A stretch of 64,000 nucleotides of DNA from assembly GCA_022839625.1 (NCBI GenBank), contig JALHJL010000005.1, positions 62,001 to 126,000 on the forward strand, in the 5' to 3' direction. Origin of the DNA: Phycisphaerales bacterium. Its GTDB lineage: Bacteria; Planctomycetota; Phycisphaerae; UBA1845; Fen-1342. Positions 63,395-64,000 of this stretch are shown piece by piece. Positions within the stretch are counted from its first letter, which is position 1; each line of letters opens with the position of its first letter. Position numbers and translations under genes: made by a program. The notes beneath the pieces are model-generated. The model saw only the letters and a program-made list of their open reading frames with translations, was not told where the DNA came from and did no database searches.

Positions 63395-64000
63395 GTGAAC
63401 GACACCCCGTTCCCCTCGCTGTCATCTGCTTGCGGGCAGTCGACGGCGACGCGCCCGCGCAGGGCCTATGCACTGGTTCTCTTGCCGGCCGTCCTGCTGC
63501 TGATGACCGAACCGGCGTACGCGTATATCGGACCTGGCGCCGGTTTTGCGGTCGGCACCACGGTCGTCACCCTCTTCTTCGCCTTCTTCGCCGCACTCGG
63601 TGCCTTGTTCCTCTGGCCGTTCCGCTGGGCGATCCGCGTGCTGAGGCGGCGGCGGGCCCACGGCCGGGCGAGCTTCAAGCGCGTGGTGGTTCTCGGGCTG
63701 GACGGACTGGAGCCCACGCTCGTGGAGCGCTACCTCGCCGAGGGCAAGCTGCCGAACTTCGCGCGGCTCAAGCAGAGCGGCACGTACCAACGGCTCGCGA
63801 CAACGGCCCCGGCCATGACGCCGGTCGCCTGGGCCACGTTCCTGACCGGCTGCAACCCCGGCAAGCACAACATTTTCGACTTCCTGACGCGCGACAAACG
63901 CACGTATCTGCCGGAGTTGTCGTCGGCCCAAATCCGCCCGCCGCGCAAGACGCTCAACATCGGCAAGTGGCGCATCCCGCTCAGCAAACCCGACATCCGC
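63395..64000 (+). CDS. Alkaline-phosphatase superfamily protein (type I phosphodiesterase-like), 3'-truncated
   Basis: The frame runs off the window end; about 202 residues are visible. A first hydrophobic segment (about 24-42, ending in PAYA) is followed by YIGPGAG and a second membrane segment (about 48-75). The catalytic domain starts with VVVLGLDGLEP, whose Asp is the first metal ligand. APAMTPVAWATFLTG carries a likely Thr nucleophile, and GCNPGKHNIFDF is typical of type I phosphodiesterase/nucleotide pyrophosphatase relatives. The GTG at 63395 is tentative; an in-frame TAG at 63347 limits how far the gene can start upstream. It is divergent from paralogue B. Confidence 0.78.
   Translation, partial: MNDTPFPSLSSACGQSTATRPRRAYALVLLPAVLLLMTEPAYAYIGPGAGFAVGTTVVTLFFAFFAALGALFLWPFRWAIRVLRRRRAHGRASFKRVVVLGLDGLEPTLVERYLAEGKLPNFARLKQSGTYQRLATTAPAMTPVAWATFLTGCNPGKHNIFDFLTRDKRTYLPELSSAQIRPPRKTLNIGKWRIPLSKPDIR

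Overview
The window is a continuous, gene-dense, GC-rich bacterial chromosome segment with about 51 protein genes. I see no rRNA, tRNA or CRISPR array. The gene styles point to a planctomycete, most likely a Phycisphaerae-like lineage. The clues are an ECF sigma factor, anti-sigma and PDZ-protein operon, a giant FG-GAP lipoprotein, a very long RseP, GT39 and alkaline-phosphatase proteins fused to TPRs, two-domain SppA, and many interspersed palindromic repeats. This is inference from style; no decisive taxonomic marker is present. MurG, an L,D-transpeptidase, RseP and SppA indicate a peptidoglycan-containing, double-membrane cell.

Layout. 1-6.7 kb: truncated GT39 glycosyltransferase, a PAP2 phosphatase overlapping ribosomal protein L34, D-lactate dehydrogenase, nitroreductase, secreted hydrolase and L,D-transpeptidase. 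6.8-10.4 kb: SppA and an orphan phage-type large terminase. 10.7-15.3 kb: membrane Fe-S oxidoreductase, stand-alone CoaB and a CDF metal transporter with three C-terminal domains. 15.3-19.6 kb: polyprenyl-phosphate sugar transferase and the sigma/anti-sigma/PDZ operon. 19.7-24.1 kb: M42 peptidase, saccharopine dehydrogenase-like enzyme, cobalamin adenosyltransferase and a DUF1015 protein. 24.4-31.8 kb: FG-GAP lipoprotein, terminator, then dxr-rseP. 31.8-39.4 kb: radical SAM protein, chemoreceptor plus diguanylate cyclase, VOC protein, Rrf2 regulator, MurG and a polyprenyl synthase. 39.6-46.4 kb: isocitrate dehydrogenase, RpoN, GalE with a large hairpin array upstream, Ada and a Clp-N protein. 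46.5-54.7 kb: YggS, a DAC-YbbR fusion (CdaA-like), a coiled-coil membrane protein, GT39-TPR, a small protein and a GlcG/HbpS protein. 54.9-64 kb: two tandem secreted paralogues, aldehyde dehydrogenase, an unknown protein and three alkaline-phosphatase superfamily proteins, the last cut by the window end.

Functional links. Envelope building is the main theme: lipid carrier supply (Dxr, polyprenyl synthase, PAP2), lipid-linked transfer (MurG, the sugar transferase, GT39 proteins) and envelope proteolysis (RseP, SppA). Signalling genes include the ECF operon, RpoN, the chemoreceptor/GGDEF pair, an Rrf2 regulator and a possible c-di-AMP synthase. Most genes are single or short operons.

The most unusual content is non-coding. 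An array of about 11 units (43861-44330) on the 5' side of galE contains eight hairpins which, read on the galE strand, expose GGA in the loop, a geometry like CsrA-binding RNAs. A 94-bp palindromic element occurs four times. Other palindromes lie inside or across the ends of coding genes. Several genes have a -10-like box only 6-9 bases before the start codon and no Shine-Dalgarno sequence, suggesting leaderless mRNAs.
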